Shown: positions 55,775 through 64,000 of the stretch, in pieces
Layout of the letters: every line of letters begins with the position of its first letter
How positions within the stretch are numbered: the first letter of the stretch is position 1
Source of the DNA: an uncultured Clostridia bacterium
Lineage (GTDB): Bacteria > Bacillota > Clostridia > TANB77 > CAG-508
NCBI GenBank assembly: GCA_934130085.1
Contig: CAKOXK010000009.1
Location: 1 to 64,000 of the forward strand
Reading direction: 5' to 3'
DNA length: 64,000 bases
The notes under the pieces: model-generated
Databases searched by the model: none
The model's input: the letters and a program-made list of their open reading frames with translations, nothing else
What the model was told of the DNA's origin: nothing
Position numbers and translations under genes: made by a program

Positions 55775-58555
55775 ATGAAGAAGGCATTATTAATTGATGG
55801 AAACTCAATAATGAATAGGGCATTTTATGGTATTATGAGCAATAAAATGTTAACAACAGATGATGGAAAGTACACAAATGCGTTATATGGTTTTTTATCG
55901 ATTTTATTTAAGAACCTAGACGAAGTAGACCCTAATTACATACTAATTGCATTTGATTCCAAAACAGCTGCCAATGTAAGAAAAAACATGTACGATGGTT
56001 ACAAAAAGAATCGTCATGCAATGCCAGAAGAATTAAGAGAACAGATGCCAGAAATAAAAGAAATTCTAAAAGCGATGAATATATCATACCTAGAACTTGC
56101 TGATTATGAAGGTGACGATATTTTAGGCTCATTTGCTAAGAAATTTGCAGACGAAGATACGGTATGTTACATATTATCAGGAGATAGAGATTTGTTTCAA
56201 CTTGTACAAAAAAACATTATAGTAAGAATTCCTAGAACAAAGATGGGAAAAACTGAAACAGAAATCTTTGACGAGGCAAATGTTGAAAAAGAATATGGGT
56301 TAAAACCAGAAGACCTTATTGAGCTTAAAGCTTTAATGGGAGATTCGTCTGATGAAATACCAGGTTGTCCAGGAGTTGGACCAAAAACTGCAACGGAATT
56401 ATTAAAAAAGTTTAAAACAATAGATGGAATATATGAGGCACTAGAAGATAGCAATAAACAAAAAGAAATAAAACCAAAATTAAGAGAAAAGTTAAAAGAA
56501 AATAAAGATTTGGTTGAACTATCAAAAAAACTTGGCAGGATAAACATATATGCTCCAATAACTGACAATATAGAAGATATAAAAGTAAAAGAATGGAATT
56601 ACAACGAGGTATATAGACTATTTAAATACTACAAATTCAACAGATTTATGACAAGGTTTAATTTAAGTAAAAAAATAGATGAAAATTATGTTGATATTGA
56701 TAGTAAAATGTTTAAAGGTTCAAAAAACATAAAAGATGATGAAAAAAATGAAGCTACTTTAAATAGTGAAGATATTTCAAATAAAGATATCGAAGAACAA
56801 AAAAATGAAAAGGTCAAAGATCAAATTAAAATAGAGAACATAACAGATTTAAATGACATTAAAATTGATAAAAAGCTTATATATTATTTACAAAAAGAAG
56901 ACAGCAAAGACAATACAAAAATAGTAAAAAAAGATATTGTAGGAGTTGGCATTAGGGAAGCGGAAACAGGAAAAAATTATTACATCAAAGATGTAAGTCA
57001 AGAAATTCTAAAAGAGATATTTGAAAATGAAGATACAGAAAAAATAGGATTTGATCTTGGAGAAGACTATGTTCTTTTAAAAGAAATGGGCATTAGTATG
57101 AAAAATATCAGATATGATGCAGAAATTGCCGCTTATGATATTGACCCAACAAATATTAAACACACTTTAAAAGAAATCGCCATGCAATATATAAACTTTG
57201 ACGTAGAAAGATACATTCCAGAAAAGCAAATGAATTTGTTTGAAGAAGCGAATAATCAAAATGAAGTTGGAGTATATTTATATGCTATAAACAGACTCTA
57301 TGATGAAACTATAAAAAAGCTAGAAGAAAATAATTCACTAAAATTATTTAATGAAATTGAAATTCCATTAATATATGTTTTAGGAGATATGCAATTTAAA
57401 GGGATGCTTGTAGATAAGAATGAATTAACATCATTTGGAATTACCTTAAAACAAAAAATAGAAGAGCTTACAAAAAGTATTTATGAGCTAGCTGGACAGG
57501 AGTTTAATATAAATTCTACAATTCAACTAGGTAACATATTATTTGAGAAACTAAAGCTTCCCGCTCCAAAGAAAAACAAAAAAGGTTATTCAACTGATGT
57601 TGAGACACTAGAAAAAATAGAAAGTAAGCATCCAATTGTTTCAAAAATATTGGAATATAGAGCTTTGACAAAATTAAATTCAACCTATGTTGAAGGACTA
57701 ATACCATTTATAAATGAAAAAACTAAAAGAATACATTCACATTTTCATCAAACAATAACAGCAACAGGAAGAATAAGTTCAACAGATCCAAACTTACAAA
57801 ACATACCAAGTAGAGAAGAATTAGGCAGAAATATTAAAAAAGCATTTAAACCTCAAGAAGGGTATAGTTATATAGATGCGGATTATTCTCAGGTAGAATT
57901 AAGAGTATTGGCACACATGTCAAATGATGAAAATATGAGAAATGCTTTTTTAAATGATGAAGACATTCACAAACAAGTTGCTTCAAGGGTATTTAATACT
58001 CCAATGGATGAAGTAACGAAAGAAGAAAGATCAAAAGCAAAAGCCGTAAACTTTGGAATAGTATATGGAATAACTGGATTTGGATTGGCAAAACAAATAT
58101 CAACATCAAGAAAAGAAGCGGATGAATATATAAAAAGTTACCTAGAAAAATATAGTGGTGTAAAAACTTTCATGGATGAAACAATAAAGCAAGCCAAAGA
58201 AAGTGGATATGTTGAAACATTATTTGGTAGAAGAAGATATATCCCAGAATTAAAATCGAGCAATTATATGGTAAGAGAATTTGGAAAAAGAGCAGCAATG
58301 AATACACCAATTCAAGGTACAGCGGCAGATATCATGAAAATTGCAATGAATAAAGTTGAAAAAGCCTTGATTGAAAACCACTTAGATGCTAAAATCGTAT
58401 TGCAAGTTCATGATGAACTTTTGCTAGAAGTAAATGACAATGATAAAGAAAAAGCAAAATCAATTCTAAAAGAATGCATGGAAAATGCATATAAAATGTC
58501 AATACCATTAAAAGTAGAGGTAACAGAAGCAAAATCTTGGTATGATGCAAAATAA
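55775..58555 (+). CDS. polA: DNA polymerase I
   Basis: 926 aa with an N-terminal 5'-3' exonuclease (LLIDGNSIMNRAFYG, GDSSDEIPGCPGVGPKTA), a middle domain, and the polymerase domain with DADYSQVELRVLAH and VHDELLLEV. The middle 3'-5' exonuclease domain lacks the usual acidic triad (for example KIGFDLGEDYVLL in place of FDTET), so proofreading is probably absent, as in Bacillus relatives. It works in Okazaki fragment processing and repair. It is fused head to tail with hemW without a gap. Confidence 0.96.
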   Translation: MKKALLIDGNSIMNRAFYGIMSNKMLTTDDGKYTNALYGFLSILFKNLDEVDPNYILIAFDSKTAANVRKNMYDGYKKNRHAMPEELREQMPEIKEILKAMNISYLELADYEGDDILGSFAKKFADEDTVCYILSGDRDLFQLVQKNIIVRIPRTKMGKTETEIFDEANVEKEYGLKPEDLIELKALMGDSSDEIPGCPGVGPKTATELLKKFKTIDGIYEALEDSNKQKEIKPKLREKLKENKDLVELSKKLGRINIYAPITDNIEDIKVKEWNYNEVYRLFKYYKFNRFMTRFNLSKKIDENYVDIDSKMFKGSKNIKDDEKNEATLNSEDISNKDIEEQKNEKVKDQIKIENITDLNDIKIDKKLIYYLQKEDSKDNTKIVKKDIVGVGIREAETGKNYYIKDVSQEILKEIFENEDTEKIGFDLGEDYVLLKEMGISMKNIRYDAEIAAYDIDPTNIKHTLKEIAMQYINFDVERYIPEKQMNLFEEANNQNEVGVYLYAINRLYDETIKKLEENNSLKLFNEIEIPLIYVLGDMQFKGMLVDKNELTSFGITLKQKIEELTKSIYELAGQEFNINSTIQLGNILFEKLKLPAPKKNKKGYSTDVETLEKIESKHPIVSKILEYRALTKLNSTYVEGLIPFINEKTKRIHSHFHQTITATGRISSTDPNLQNIPSREELGRNIKKAFKPQEGYSYIDADYSQVELRVLAHMSNDENMRNAFLNDEDIHKQVASRVFNTPMDEVTKEERSKAKAVNFGIVYGITGFGLAKQISTSRKEADEYIKSYLEKYSGVKTFMDETIKQAKESGYVETLFGRRRYIPELKSSNYMVREFGKRAAMNTPIQGTAADIMKIAMNKVEKALIENHLDAKIVLQVHDELLLEVNDNDKEKAKSILKECMENAYKMSIPLKVEVTEAKSWYDAK

Positions 58556-58615
58556 TTTTCGGAAAATTAAATATCATTGGTATGATATTTAACTATACAT
58601 CGTTAATAAACATTG

Positions 58616-58682
58616 ATATGAGTAAGCTCGAGAATTTAAAAAATAAATAGAACCAAGAATATGTTTCTTACTCATATTTTTA
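58616..58682 (+). terminator. Terminator-like inverted repeat after polA
   Basis: An exact 11-bp inverted repeat, ATATGAGTAAG (58616-58626) and CTTACTCATAT (58667-58677), spans a 40-nt loop and is followed by TTTTTAC. A separate 10-bp AT hairpin lies at 58567-58592 without a T run. Confidence 0.6.
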
Positions 58683-58707
58683 CAAAATAAAATAAAAAGG
58701 TAAAGAA

Positions 58708-59250
58708 ATGAAAAAAATATTCCTGTGCATAATAACTTTGATTATTATATTAATAACAATTAACTGGAAAAAAATCTTAAAACAAGTTTATAAAACAAGC
58801 TACAGCAATTATGTAGAACAATATTCAGAAGAAAATGGCGTAGACCCACTAATGGTATATGCTATAATAAAAGCAGAAAGTAATTTTAATGAGGGTGCAA
58901 CATCTAGAAAAGGAGCACTTGGTCTTATGCAACTAATGGATAACACAGCTAAAGAAGTTGCAGAAAACTCGACTGTAGACTATGTATCAGGTGAAACGCT
59001 CTATAATCCTGAAAAAAACATAATGCTGGGAATAAAATATTATTCTACATTAAAAGCAGAATTAAAAAACGATGGTTTAGCGCTCGCAGCATACAATGCA
59101 GGAATAGGAAATGTGAAGATTTGGATAGAAACGGGAATATTAAAAAACGATGGTTCAAACATAGAAAATATACCATACAAAGAAACAAATATGTATGTAA
59201 GAAAAATACTGAAAGATTACAAAATATATAAAGCATTATATGAAAACTAG
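58708..59250 (+). CDS. Lytic transglycosylase (SLT domain)
   Basis: 180-aa peptidoglycan-cleaving enzyme. One N-terminal membrane anchor (3-20) is followed by a GH23 SLT domain; the catalytic glutamate is E57 in IIKAESNFNEGA, followed by SRKGALGLMQLM and LALAAYNAGIGNV. In many Bacillota this gene follows polA and coaE; coaE is missing here. AAAGGTAAAG precedes the ATG. Confidence 0.92.
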   Translation: MKKIFLCIITLIIILITINWKKILKQVYKTSYSNYVEQYSEENGVDPLMVYAIIKAESNFNEGATSRKGALGLMQLMDNTAKEVAENSTVDYVSGETLYNPEKNIMLGIKYYSTLKAELKNDGLALAAYNAGIGNVKIWIETGILKNDGSNIENIPYKETNMYVRKILKDYKIYKALYEN

Positions 59251-59543
59251 CAAACAGAAAAGTAAATTCAATAAATTTTTATTATACTAGAAAGAACTGT
59301 TGAAAGAAACAGAATATAAATAAGGTGATACGCATAAAGGCTAGAAATAAGGCAGTACAAATAAAAGTATGATAGAGCAAAATTTTAATTTATTAAAAAG
59401 TAAAATTCTTTAAACGTATTGATAAAAAAATAAATTGAAAATATATTGTTAAAAAATTAATTTGAAAATATATTGATAAAAAAAAATAAATAGTATATTA
59501 TATAAACATAAATTCTTAAGAGCAAAGTCGAAAGGAGAAAAAT
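59251..59543 (+). other. Intergenic region with repeats and a promoter
   Basis: No gene seen. Between 59418 and 59485 the string TTGAAAATATATTG recurs with TAAAAAA flanks. A promoter for the DUF1292 gene is likely at 59473-59501: TTGATA, 17 nt, TATTAT. Confidence 0.5.
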
Positions 59544-59864
59544 ATGAGCGAAAAAGATTTAGAAAATAATAACATTGATGAGGATAACAATATAGTAGTT
59601 TTAAAAGATGAAGAGGGAAAAGACGTAAAATTTGAATTTCTTGATTCAATCGAATACGAGAACGAAAATTATGTTGTATTACTTCCAGCTGATGAAAGCG
59701 AAGAAAATTCCGATGAGGTTGTAATTCTAAGAGAAGATAAAGCAGCAGAAGATCCAGAATCAGAAGAAGAATCTTATGTAAGTGTTGATGATGAAAATGT
59801 ACTTAATAACGTATTTGAAATTTTCAAAGAAAAATTTAAAGATGATTTTGATTTTGAAGAATAA
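59544..59864 (+). CDS. DUF1292 family protein
   Basis: 106-aa, highly acidic cytoplasmic protein. The core (NNIVVLKDEEGKDVKFEFLD, YENENYVVLLPADE, VVILR) is the DUF1292 domain, common in Bacillota and of unknown function, often beside the Holliday-junction resolvase gene. Here it stands alone with its own promoter. GAAAGGAG precedes the ATG. Confidence 0.85.
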   Translation: MSEKDLENNNIDEDNNIVVLKDEEGKDVKFEFLDSIEYENENYVVLLPADESEENSDEVVILREDKAAEDPESEEESYVSVDDENVLNNVFEIFKEKFKDDFDFEE

Positions 59865-59908
59865 TAAGTATGAACTGATTTATAATAAATTATACTGTAT
59901 AGAAGATT

Positions 59909-60031
59909 TATGAAATAAATTTTCAAGCACAACAAATTATGAAATAAATTTTCAAGTACGAACAATTTTATGAAATAAATTTTCAAGCATGAACAAATTT
60001 TATGAAATAATTTTCAAGCATGAACAAATTT
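59909..60031 (+). repeat. Four ~30-bp tandem repeats
   Basis: The unit TATGAAATAAATTTTCAAGC plus about ten more bases (ATGAACAAATTT) begins near 59909, 59938, 59969 and 60001. Copy spacing is 29, 31 and 32 bp, so units differ by small indels. It fills most of the 250-nt gap before the next gene. Confidence 0.85.
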
Positions 60032-60117
60032 ACTGAAAAAGAAAAAGTTTTTTGGAAATTTGTTCTTTTAGCAATTAATTATAATTAGCAAATAAAAATG
60101 CTTTATTGGAGGAAAAA

Positions 60118-60588
60118 ATGAAATCGTTAGCAGATTGGTTAATGGTAATTTTCATGGGAATGTACTGGGCTTTTAGAGTAATAGTTGCTTATATGGCTGC
60201 AAAAGGAAGCAGCTTTATAGCAACGCCAATAAATATGCAAACTGAAGTAATGCTTTTATTTGTAACTCTATTTTGTATCATTCTCGTAATGAAAAGAAAT
60301 AAAATAGGAGCTACAATATATGTTTTATCATACCTTGCTTACTTTGGAACAGAAGTTGTAAATGACATAATTCCAATGATAAAAAGCAATTCATTTGATT
60401 TTTCAATTGGAATGAATATGTTCTTCTCTGTAATAGGAGTAGTACTAGCACTTGTTGTTATGATAGACTTTTTAGCAGATCAGGTAAAACAACCAGAACA
60501 AAAAAATACAGATTGGTTTTATGAAAATAAAGAATATGATCGTAAACTAGATAGCAGAGCAGACAAAAACAATTACAGAACAATGTAA
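60118..60588 (+). CDS. Four-helix integral membrane protein, function unknown
   Basis: 156 aa with four hydrophobic segments (about 5-28, 40-56, 62-80 and 98-122), then a charged tail. No family recognised with certainty. ATG 60118 follows GGAGG (60108-60112) by 5 nt; an in-frame TTG at 60106 is too close upstream. Neighbours give no clear hint of role. Confidence 0.7.
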   Translation: MKSLADWLMVIFMGMYWAFRVIVAYMAAKGSSFIATPINMQTEVMLLFVTLFCIILVMKRNKIGATIYVLSYLAYFGTEVVNDIIPMIKSNSFDFSIGMNMFFSVIGVVLALVVMIDFLADQVKQPEQKNTDWFYENKEYDRKLDSRADKNNYRTM

Positions 60589-60786
60589 TTTTATCTATAA
60601 TAATGCATGTAGAAATAACATGAAAAGGAAAAGATATTAAAAATATAAATATAAGAACAAGATACTATGAATATAAAAAATACAAGAACAAATGTATACA
60701 TAAGTAAAAAATGTGAATGTATAATTTTATATAAATTATTAAAAATTATGTCTTAAAATTTATAAAAAGAAAAGGAAAAGCTAAAG

Positions 60787-61995
60787 TTGGATAACGAATT
60801 AATTAAAATGGATGAGAATCTAAAAAAATATTTCAATATGCTTGAAAAAAACTTTCCTGAATTTTTAAAGGACTACATCAACACAAAAGAAATGCAAAGA
60901 TTAGGCTATATTAGTGTGTCTTGTGGTACTATATACTCTAAATTATATGACTTAGGCTACTATTCTAGCCTAAGTCATTCTATTGGTGTTGCATTAATAA
61001 TATGGCACTTTACACACGACAAAAAACAAACATTAGCAGGATTGTTTCATGATATTGCAACACCAGTTTTTAAACACACAATTGATTTTTTAAATGGTGA
61101 CTACATGAAACAAGAAACAACTGAAAAGCTAACAGCAAAAATAATTAAAAATTCAACACAGATAAGAGCCCTATTGAAAAGAGACAAAATAAGATTGAAG
61201 GAAGTTGTAGACTATCATATTTATCCGATCGCAGACAACGAAACCCCAAAACTCTCAGCAGATAGACTTGAATACACAATGTCAAATGCTCTAATAGTGT
61301 ATAAATGTGAAAACTTAGAAAAAATACGAGAAATTTACAATAGTATAGATGTTTTAAAAGAAGAGAAAAAAGAGGCAAATAAAACAAATGAAACAAACGA
61401 GGAAAATGAAGTAAAAGAGAAAAATGAGATAAATAAACTAAATAAGAAAAATGAGCAAAATGAGACAAGCGAAGTAGACCTAGCAGACAATGAATTAGAA
61501 TTAGGATTCACTGATATAAAAAAGGCAGAAGAATTTGTAGCAATATCAAGCAAATTATCAATAAAATATAGGGATGACAAAACGAGATACTCAATGCAGT
61601 TTTTAGCAGACATTGTAAAAAAACTAAACAAAGAAAAAAAGATAACCAAAAAAGAATTATATGAGAAAAAAGAAAGTGAAATTATAGAATTGATAGAAAA
61701 TTCTGATTGTAAAGAAGAATTTGAAAAATGGAAAAACGCTACAAAAATAATAACATCAAAAAACAAACCAGCAGAAACTCAAAAAAACATATATTGTGTA
61801 AACCAAAAAGCAAAAATAAGATATATTGATCCACTAGTACAAATTGAAACTAAACAATATCAAGAAGAAAAAGGAAAAATGCGAATATTAAGAACAAAAA
61901 ATGAAAGAGCATCAAAGGTAAGTAACTTAGCAAAAAAACTTATAGAAGAAAACTTAAAATATGACATGGACAAATATATATCCTTAGAAGAGTGA
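60787..61995 (+). CDS. HD-domain protein
   Basis: 402 aa. Metal-binding HD residues are visible: H64 (SLSHSIGVAL), H88-D89 (GLFHDIATP) and a later D in SADRLEYT, typical of HD phosphohydrolases. A Lys/Asn/Glu-rich low-complexity insertion (KTNETNEENEVKEKNEINK) lies at about residues 197-232. It starts at TTG with AAAGGAAAAG upstream; an ATG eight codons later is possible. The substrate, nucleotide or otherwise, cannot be told. Confidence 0.8.
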   Translation: MDNELIKMDENLKKYFNMLEKNFPEFLKDYINTKEMQRLGYISVSCGTIYSKLYDLGYYSSLSHSIGVALIIWHFTHDKKQTLAGLFHDIATPVFKHTIDFLNGDYMKQETTEKLTAKIIKNSTQIRALLKRDKIRLKEVVDYHIYPIADNETPKLSADRLEYTMSNALIVYKCENLEKIREIYNSIDVLKEEKKEANKTNETNEENEVKEKNEINKLNKKNEQNETSEVDLADNELELGFTDIKKAEEFVAISSKLSIKYRDDKTRYSMQFLADIVKKLNKEKKITKKELYEKKESEIIELIENSDCKEEFEKWKNATKIITSKNKPAETQKNIYCVNQKAKIRYIDPLVQIETKQYQEEKGKMRILRTKNERASKVSNLAKKLIEENLKYDMDKYISLEE

Positions 61996-62017
61996 TAAAT
62001 AATGGATATGTATCAAA
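61991..62017 (+). repeat. Left copy of a 27-bp direct repeat flanking the RhuM gene
   Basis: The 27 bp beginning AGTGATAAATAATGGATATG are repeated exactly at 63245-63271. The repeat contains the HD gene stop codon and the start of a small ORF beginning MDMYQ. Confidence 0.9.
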
Positions 62018-62085
62018 AAAGAGAAATTAGAGCAGAAAAGAAAAATAATGATAATGATAAAAGTAAGGTCCGTCTAAATTGGTAA
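62002..62085 (+). pseudogene. Small ORF/remnant beginning MDMYQKRE
   Basis: 27 codons from ATG 62002 to TAA 62083-62085, basic and Asn-rich (IRAEKKNNDNDKSKVRLNW). Its first codons are duplicated at 63256, where the frame breaks after 11 codons. It looks like the start of a gene interrupted or truncated when the RhuM segment arrived. Confidence 0.4.
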
Positions 62086-62236
62086 GTGGGGAGTTATGAA
62101 AAAACACTATTAAATCCTTGAAAATAAAAGAATTTTTAATAAATACTTTTTACATTTTGGGACATTTTTTAATAAAATTTTAATTTAAATTGATAGGTGT
62201 ATGATTTATGAAAAACTAAAGGAAAGGAGAGTATTA

Positions 62237-63241
62237 ATGGAAGATAATAAATTAATTATATATAAAAATAGTGAAGGTAATATTATAGTAGATGCTATTT
62301 ATAAAGATGAAACTTTATGGTTATCACAAAAAGGTATGTCAAAAGTTTTTGAATGTTCTACAGATAATATAAGTTTACACTTGAAACATATATTTGAAGA
62401 AAAAGAATTAGATAAAAAATCAGTTACCGAGAAATGCTCATTAACTGCAGATGATGGAAAAAACTATAACACAACTATTTATAGTTTAGATGCTATAATT
62501 GCAGTTGGGTATAGAATTAATTCCAAAAAAGCAACAGAATTTAGAATATGGGCTACAAAAATTTTAAAAGAATATATGACAAAAGGTTTTGCTTTAAATG
62601 ATGAACGTTTTATAAATGGAAATAAATATGATACAAAATATTTTGATGAATTATTAGAACGTATCAAAACAATTAGAGTTAGTGAAAGAATGGCATACCA
62701 AAAAATCACTGATTTATTTATTGCAACAGCAGCAGATTACAATCCAAAATCAGAAGACGCTTATACCTTCTTTAAAATAGTTCAAAATAAGTTGCATTAT
62801 GCTATAAGTGGACATACTGCTGCTGAATTAATATATAGTAGAGCAAACTCAGATAAAGAACATATGGGACTAACTAATTGGAAAAATTCTCCTGATGGTT
62901 TAATATATAAATATGATGTAATTATTGCAAAGAATTATTTAAACGAAGAAGAAATGAATAATTTAAAAGATTTAACAAATTTATTTTTGGTATTTGCAGA
63001 GGATGAGGCAAAACAAAGACATGTAATGACAATGAAGGATTGGATAGATGCAACTGATGATTTGTTAAAATTTAGAAGAAAAGAAATATTAAATAATAGT
63101 GGCAGTATATCTCATAAAGAAGCAGTAGAAAAAGCAGAAAAAGAGTATGAAAAGTTTAGAGTTATACAAGATCAAAAATACATTTCTTCAATGGATGAAT
63201 TTTATAATAAATATTTAAGTGAAAATAATAGTGATGAATAA
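62237..63241 (+). CDS. RhuM family protein
   Basis: 334 aa of the virulence RhuM family (PF13310), named after a Salmonella pathogenicity-island gene; function unknown, with an N-terminal DNA-binding-like part. Typical stretches: DETLWLSQKGMSKVFECSTDNISLHLKHIF, YSLDAIIAVGYRINSKKATEFRIWAT and EDEAKQRHVMTMKDW. ATG 62237 has AAAGGAGA (62223-62230) upstream; an in-frame ATG at 62201 precedes that site. The family is mobile and patchy, and here the gene is bracketed by 27-bp direct repeats. Confidence 0.9.
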   Translation: MEDNKLIIYKNSEGNIIVDAIYKDETLWLSQKGMSKVFECSTDNISLHLKHIFEEKELDKKSVTEKCSLTADDGKNYNTTIYSLDAIIAVGYRINSKKATEFRIWATKILKEYMTKGFALNDERFINGNKYDTKYFDELLERIKTIRVSERMAYQKITDLFIATAADYNPKSEDAYTFFKIVQNKLHYAISGHTAAELIYSRANSDKEHMGLTNWKNSPDGLIYKYDVIIAKNYLNEEEMNNLKDLTNLFLVFAEDEAKQRHVMTMKDWIDATDDLLKFRRKEILNNSGSISHKEAVEKAEKEYEKFRVIQDQKYISSMDEFYNKYLSENNSDE

Positions 63242-63244
63242 GGA

Positions 63245-63271
63245 AGTGATAAATAATGGATATGTATCAAA
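63245..63271 (+). repeat. Right copy of the 27-bp direct repeat
   Basis: Exact copy of 61991-62017, 1,254 bp downstream, just after the RhuM stop codon. Confidence 0.9.
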
Positions 63272-63277
63272 GAAGAA

Positions 63278-63385
63278 ATGCCAGCGCCTAAAAAGAATTT
63301 AAAAGAACTTGAAAGAGAAAAGAAACAATTAAAAATAAAACAACAAAAGAAACTTGAAGGAATAAAATTAGGTGATATAAATTAG
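63278..63385 (+). pseudogene. Small ORF downstream of the right repeat, possible gene remnant
   Basis: 35 codons from ATG 63278 (MPAPKKNLKELEREKKQ...) to TAG, Lys/Glu-rich. It is out of frame with the MDMYQRR start at 63256, which would join it if two bases were added. It may be the tail of the same interrupted small gene, or a real small protein. Confidence 0.35.
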
Positions 63386-63418
63386 TTTGTGTATTAAATA
63401 AAGGAAAGGATATTAAAT

Positions 63419-63862
63419 ATGGAAATTTTGATAGAAAAATTAAAGCAAGAGGATTTAATAGCAGCAATAAATATATATGATAAAAATCATAGTACGACTA
63501 CAGACTACAATAAACTTTTAACTATATATAATAAAATTTATAATAACTCAGCATATCATAATATTGTAGCGAAAGTTAACAATGAAGTAGTAGGGTTAGC
63601 AACAGTTATAATTAATTATGATATTGTAGAACAGCTAAAACCATTTTTAACTGTTTGGAATTTCGGAGTGAAGGAAGAATATAGGAGAAATAAAATAGGA
63701 ACAAAAATGTTTGAATATATATATAAATTTGCTAAGCAAAATAACTGTGATTTTATTTCTTTAATTGCGGAAAGAGATAATATTGTAGCACAATCTTTTT
63801 ATGAAAAATTAGGATATATTAAAGAAGTAGGTTATGTTAAATTAATAGATAAACAAAAATAG
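63419..63862 (+). CDS. GNAT family N-acetyltransferase
   Basis: 147 aa. The acetyl-CoA-binding signature is in VKEEYRRNKIGTKMFEYIY, preceded by WNFGV and followed by AQSFYEKLGYIKE, the usual GNAT end. AAAGGA precedes the ATG at 63419. Substrate unknown. A terminator follows. Confidence 0.88.
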   Translation: MEILIEKLKQEDLIAAINIYDKNHSTTTDYNKLLTIYNKIYNNSAYHNIVAKVNNEVVGLATVIINYDIVEQLKPFLTVWNFGVKEEYRRNKIGTKMFEYIYKFAKQNNCDFISLIAERDNIVAQSFYEKLGYIKEVGYVKLIDKQK

Positions 63863-63942
63863 TAATTATAAATTAAAGTAGATGAAGTGAAATTATGAAC
63901 GAAGAAAATTTAAAATTAAATAAAATTTATTAAACATATTTG

Positions 63943-63970
63943 AACTGATTAAAAATGGTCAGTTTTTTTT
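63943..63970 (+). terminator. Intrinsic terminator
   Basis: AACTGATT pairs with GGTCAGTT (8 bp including two G-T pairs) around AAAAAT, then a T run. It ends the GNAT transcript; a 12-codon ORF at 63896 before it is too short to call. Confidence 0.8.
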
Positions 63971-64000
63971 ATGCCAGAAATGGAATACATAGCCATCTTA

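Overview
The window reads as a chromosomal segment of a low-G+C, spore-forming Clostridia-like Bacillota, probably an uncultured gut lineage. The evidence is very AT-rich coding with AGGAGG-type ribosome binding sites, a SUF operon of the Gram-positive type (SufC-B-D-S-U), SpoIVA, WhiA, a CpsB/C/D-type tyrosine phosphorelay, a sortase-type anchor, and the rimP-nusA-infB-rbfA-nrnA-truB order. No rRNA or tRNA gene was found. Species cannot be told from the sequence.

Layout: 1-5.7 kb, end of an unknown gene, then the Fe-S assembly operon. 5.8-6.8 kb, a membrane-anchored polysaccharide deacetylase. 7.1-22.6 kb, an exopolysaccharide/capsule locus: UDP-glucose dehydrogenase, UDP-glucuronate epimerase, several glycosyltransferases, a radical SAM protein, Wzy-like polymerase, Wzx-like flippase, DUF1919 protein and a large beta-helix protein with a dockerin-like end; a frameshifted acyltransferase sits inside on the opposite strand. 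22.7-24.7 kb, a two-gene AAA ATPase + Toprim-like cassette resembling phage-defence pairs. 24.8-28.3 kb, a cohesin-like sortase substrate and the CpsC/CpsD/CpsB control genes. 28.3-33.8 kb, thrS, a degenerate ThrRS paralogue and a coupled unknown coiled-coil protein. 33.8-39.2 kb, spoIVA (minus), a UDP-sugar pyrophosphorylase, a left-handed beta-helix acyltransferase and a DUF4143 ATPase behind a 23-bp tandem array. 39.2-46.8 kb, the translation/RNA operon. 46.9-51.4 kb, a complete diversity-generating retroelement (DGR). 51.5-51.7 kb, a probable 6S RNA. 51.7-59.3 kb, housekeeping genes (prmC, whiA, hemW, polA, lytic transglycosylase). 59.5-64 kb, DUF1292, membrane, HD-domain, RhuM and GNAT genes with several repeats.

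The most notable system is the DGR. A reverse transcriptase and an Avd-like protein are encoded on the minus strand. Diverging from them is a variable protein with a pilin-like N-terminus and a formylglycine-generating-enzyme/C-type-lectin-like C-terminus. Its last ~150 bp (VR) are matched by a template repeat (TR) 475 bp downstream. Of 16 TR/VR differences, 12 fall at TR adenines, the signature of adenine-directed mutagenic retrohoming. Other points worth following are the Toprim cassette, the ThrRS paralogue pair, the cohesin/dockerin pairing inside a polysaccharide locus, and a terminator-like palindrome in the rimP-nusA leader.
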